A program made the translations under genes and the position numbers. This document shows positions 61,906 to 64,000 of a stretch of DNA of 64,000 bases, one piece after another (the first letter of the stretch is position 1; every line of letters starts with the position of its first letter). Source of the stretch: Pseudomonas fluorescens (lineage in GTDB: Bacteria; Pseudomonadota; Gammaproteobacteria; Pseudomonadales; Pseudomonadaceae); contig NZ_CP015637.1 of NCBI RefSeq assembly GCF_001708445.1, positions 2,357,001 to 2,421,000 of the forward strand. The letters are read 5' to 3'. The notes under the pieces were generated by a model. It saw nothing but the letters and a program-made list of their open reading frames with translations. It was not told the DNA's origin and did no database searches.

Positions 61906-64000
61906 GCCTGGCGATCCAGCTTGCCGTTCGGATTGAGCGGCATGCGGTCGAGGAAGATCAGGTGCGCCGGCACCATGTAGTCCGGCAGTTGCTCGCGCAA
62001 GGTGGCCTTGAGCGCTTCGACATCCTGTTGCTCGGCGACCAGGTAGGCGATCAGTTGATGGTCGGCCGCCAACACCAGCGCTTCACGCACGCCGGGCTGG
62101 GCCAGCAGCAACGTCTCGATTTCCCCCAGCTCAATGCGGAAACCACGGATTTTTACCTGATGGTCGACACGCCCGACGTACTCGATCACCCCGTCGGCAC
62201 GGTAGCGCGCCAGGTCGCCGGTGCGGTACAGGCGCTCGCCGGTTGCGCCGAACGGGTCCGGCACAAAGCGTTCGGCGGTCAACAGCGCACGGTTCAGATA
62301 GGCGCGGGCCAAACCGCAGTGGCTGCCGATATACAGCTCGCCCACCGCGCCCAGTGGCGCCAGGTTCAAGTCGCGATCCAGCACGTACAGGGCACGGCCT
62401 GGCAAGGAGCGACCAATCGGGCTGGCGGTAGCGCCAATGGTCTCGCTGGACGTGCAATCCAGCACGCTCGAGACCACCGTGGCCTCGGTCGGGCCGTAGG
62501 TATTCAACAATCGAACATGGCCCAGGCCGGCCTTCAACCACTGTGCCGGGCCGTCCAGCGGCATGGCTTCACCGCCGATATGGATCTGGCGCAGCGCGCC
62601 ATACGAGCGCGGCCCCGCCGCCAGGCAGTCGAGCAAAAACAGGTTCCAGTAGGCGGTGGGCAAGTCGGCCAGGGTGACGCCTTGAGCGATGATTTCCTCG
62701 TACAACCGCGCGCTGTCCCACAGCTCCGGGCCGCGCAACACCACGGTGGCGCCATGGGTCAGCGCCGGGTAGAGCTGCTCGACGAACCCGTCGAAGTTCA
62801 GGGTGGCGAATTGCAGGACGCGATCGTCCTGGGTCAACCGCGAATAGCCCGCCGCGATGCTGGAGAACTCGGTCAGCGCCCCATGGTTGATCGCCACGCC
62901 CTTGGGTTTGCCGGTGGAACCGGAGGTGTAAATCACATAGGCGAGGTTTTGCGGGTCGACGGCTACCCGCGGATCCGTCTCGGGGTACTGAGTCAAATCC
63001 GTATGCGTCAGGTCCAGCGTCGCCAAGCCTTCGGGCAGCGGCAGGTCGAGAGTCGCCTGGGTCAGCACCAGGCGCACGCCGCTGTCTTCAAGCATATGCA
63101 GCAGGCGTTCACGCGGGTATTGCGGGTCGAGCGGCACATAGGCGCCGCCGGCCTTGAGCACCGCCAGCAGGCTCACCACCATCTCGAACGAGCGCGCCAC
63201 CGCCACGCCAACCAGCCCTTCCGGGCCAACACCCCGCGCGATCAGCGCATGGGCCAGGCGGTTGGCTCGGCGGTTCAATTCGGCATAGCTCAGCGACTGT
63301 CCGCCCAGGCACAGTGCCGTGTGCTCCGGACGCCGTTGCGCCTGGTGCTCGAACAGGTGCTGCACCCCCTGTTGAATCGAGCACGCCGGGGCCGGGGTAT
63401 TCCAATCCCGCAGCAGGCGCGCGTGTTCCTGGCGATCGAGCAGCCTCAACTCGCCGATGGGTTGCCGGGCATCTCGCGCCACAGCGTCCAACAGGTTCTG
63501 CCAATGCCGCGCCAGGCGTGCCACGGTGGCGGCCTCGAACAGGTCGCTGGCGTAGGTCAGCGAGGCCCATATGCCTTCGGCGGACTCCTGGGTATCCAGG
63601 CTCAGATCGAAATGCGTGGTGTGGCTGTCCCACTCCAGCCCTTCCACCCGCAGGCCGGGCAACTGCTCGCCACGCGGCACACGCGCCTCGGCCTGGTGGT
63701 TGAACATCACCTGGAACAGCGGGTTGTGGCTCAGGCTGCGCTCCGGTTGCAGGGCTTCCACCAACTGCTCGAACGGCAAGTCCTGGTGCGCCTGGGCTTG
63801 CAGGGCGCGATGCTTGACCTGCTGCAACAGCTGGGCAAAGGACATCTGCCCGTCGATATCGGCCTTGAGCACCTGGGTGTTGACGAAGAAGCCGATCAGG
63901 CGTTCGGTCTCCACCCGGTTGCGGTTGGCGATCGGCACCCCGACACGGATGTCCGACTGCCCGCTGTAGCGATGCAACACGGCCTGGAACGACGCCAGCA
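61906..64000 (-). CDS. NRPS fragment: C(C-terminal)-A, cut by window end and by a contig junction
   Basis: On the minus strand it enters from the window edge within a condensation domain (VGVPIANRNRVETERLIGFF, LPFEQLVEALQPERSLSHNP) and continues into a complete A domain: [87 protein letters not shown] and PLNPNGKLDRQ. Pocket residues by eye: D, G, E, D, H, G, T, V, V; Glu239 and Asp278 favour a basic amino acid. It stops at 61906 before a carrier domain, and the reading frame shifts across the join into 61905. Confidence 0.83.

Noticed and set aside
51440..64000. Two convergent NRPS gene clusters sharing near-identical modules, as a novel inverted biosynthetic locus
   Set aside because: Every strand or module break coincides with an exact 77-bp repeat, which fits concatenated assembly contigs better than biology.

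Overview
The window looks like a fluorescent Pseudomonas chromosome (P. fluorescens group). This rests on high-GC codon use throughout, Pseudomonas-type REP/REPIN repeats between genes, a two-partner-secretion locus in the same order as the P. aeruginosa PdtA/PhdA/PdtB region, Tsx/NUP nucleoside uptake genes, and pyoverdine-type peptide synthetase modules. I saw no rRNA, tRNA, CRISPR array, prophage or intact insertion sequence.

Bases 1-18761 hold a two-partner secretion locus on the + strand. It contains the C-terminal ~2,590 residues of a giant exoprotein (TpsA), a terminator and REPIN array, a small Phd-like protein fused to an IS5-type transposase N-terminal domain, the TpsB transporter, a private ExbB-ExbD-TonB set whose ExbB carries a DUF2341/LamG-like periplasmic domain, a porin, a coiled-coil periplasmic protein, a YbjN protein, a parvulin-type isomerase and a LysR-like regulator. 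Bases 18758-22415 hold a LysR/DUF4865 divergent pair, a histidine-phosphatase-like gene, cobF and an exported esterase.

Bases 22814-30328 are an IclR-controlled catabolic unit: a polyamine/opine-type ABC importer interleaved with a three-subunit HcnABC-like flavoprotein dehydrogenase. Two small genes of unknown function follow. Bases 31276-34802 are an NAD salvage operon (pncA-pncB-nadE) divergent from the nrtR regulator, with a strong palindrome between them. Bases 34898-38163 hold a SmoS-type polyol dehydrogenase, an orphan sugar-alcohol binding protein and an AraC regulator around a 13-bp-arm palindrome. Next come tsx and a NUP nucleoside permease, an unusual REPIN, an MDR oxidoreductase with XapX and an AraC regulator, two small hypotheticals, a metallothionein, a paired YdcZ-type transporter with LysR, mntH, an alpha/beta hydrolase-YaaW fusion, a KefB-type antiporter and a small exported protein. 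XapX (57 aa) and the metallothionein (56 aa) are short genes found by reading the sequence directly.

From 51440 to the end the sequence is non-ribosomal peptide synthetase, probably pyoverdine-type, but it cannot be read as a linear locus. It is a chain of pieces whose ends are exact 77-bp repeats of other pieces' ends, including one un-merged 77-bp tandem duplication and a strand flip at 58273/58274. This is what contigs from a k=77 de Bruijn assembly look like when concatenated without trimming overlaps. Following the shared 77-mers gives a frame-consistent gene of at least 10.4 kb starting at 61357 (minus): C-A(Ser)-T-E / C-A(Ser)-T / C-A. The apparent divergent-strand NRPS layout is most likely an artefact.
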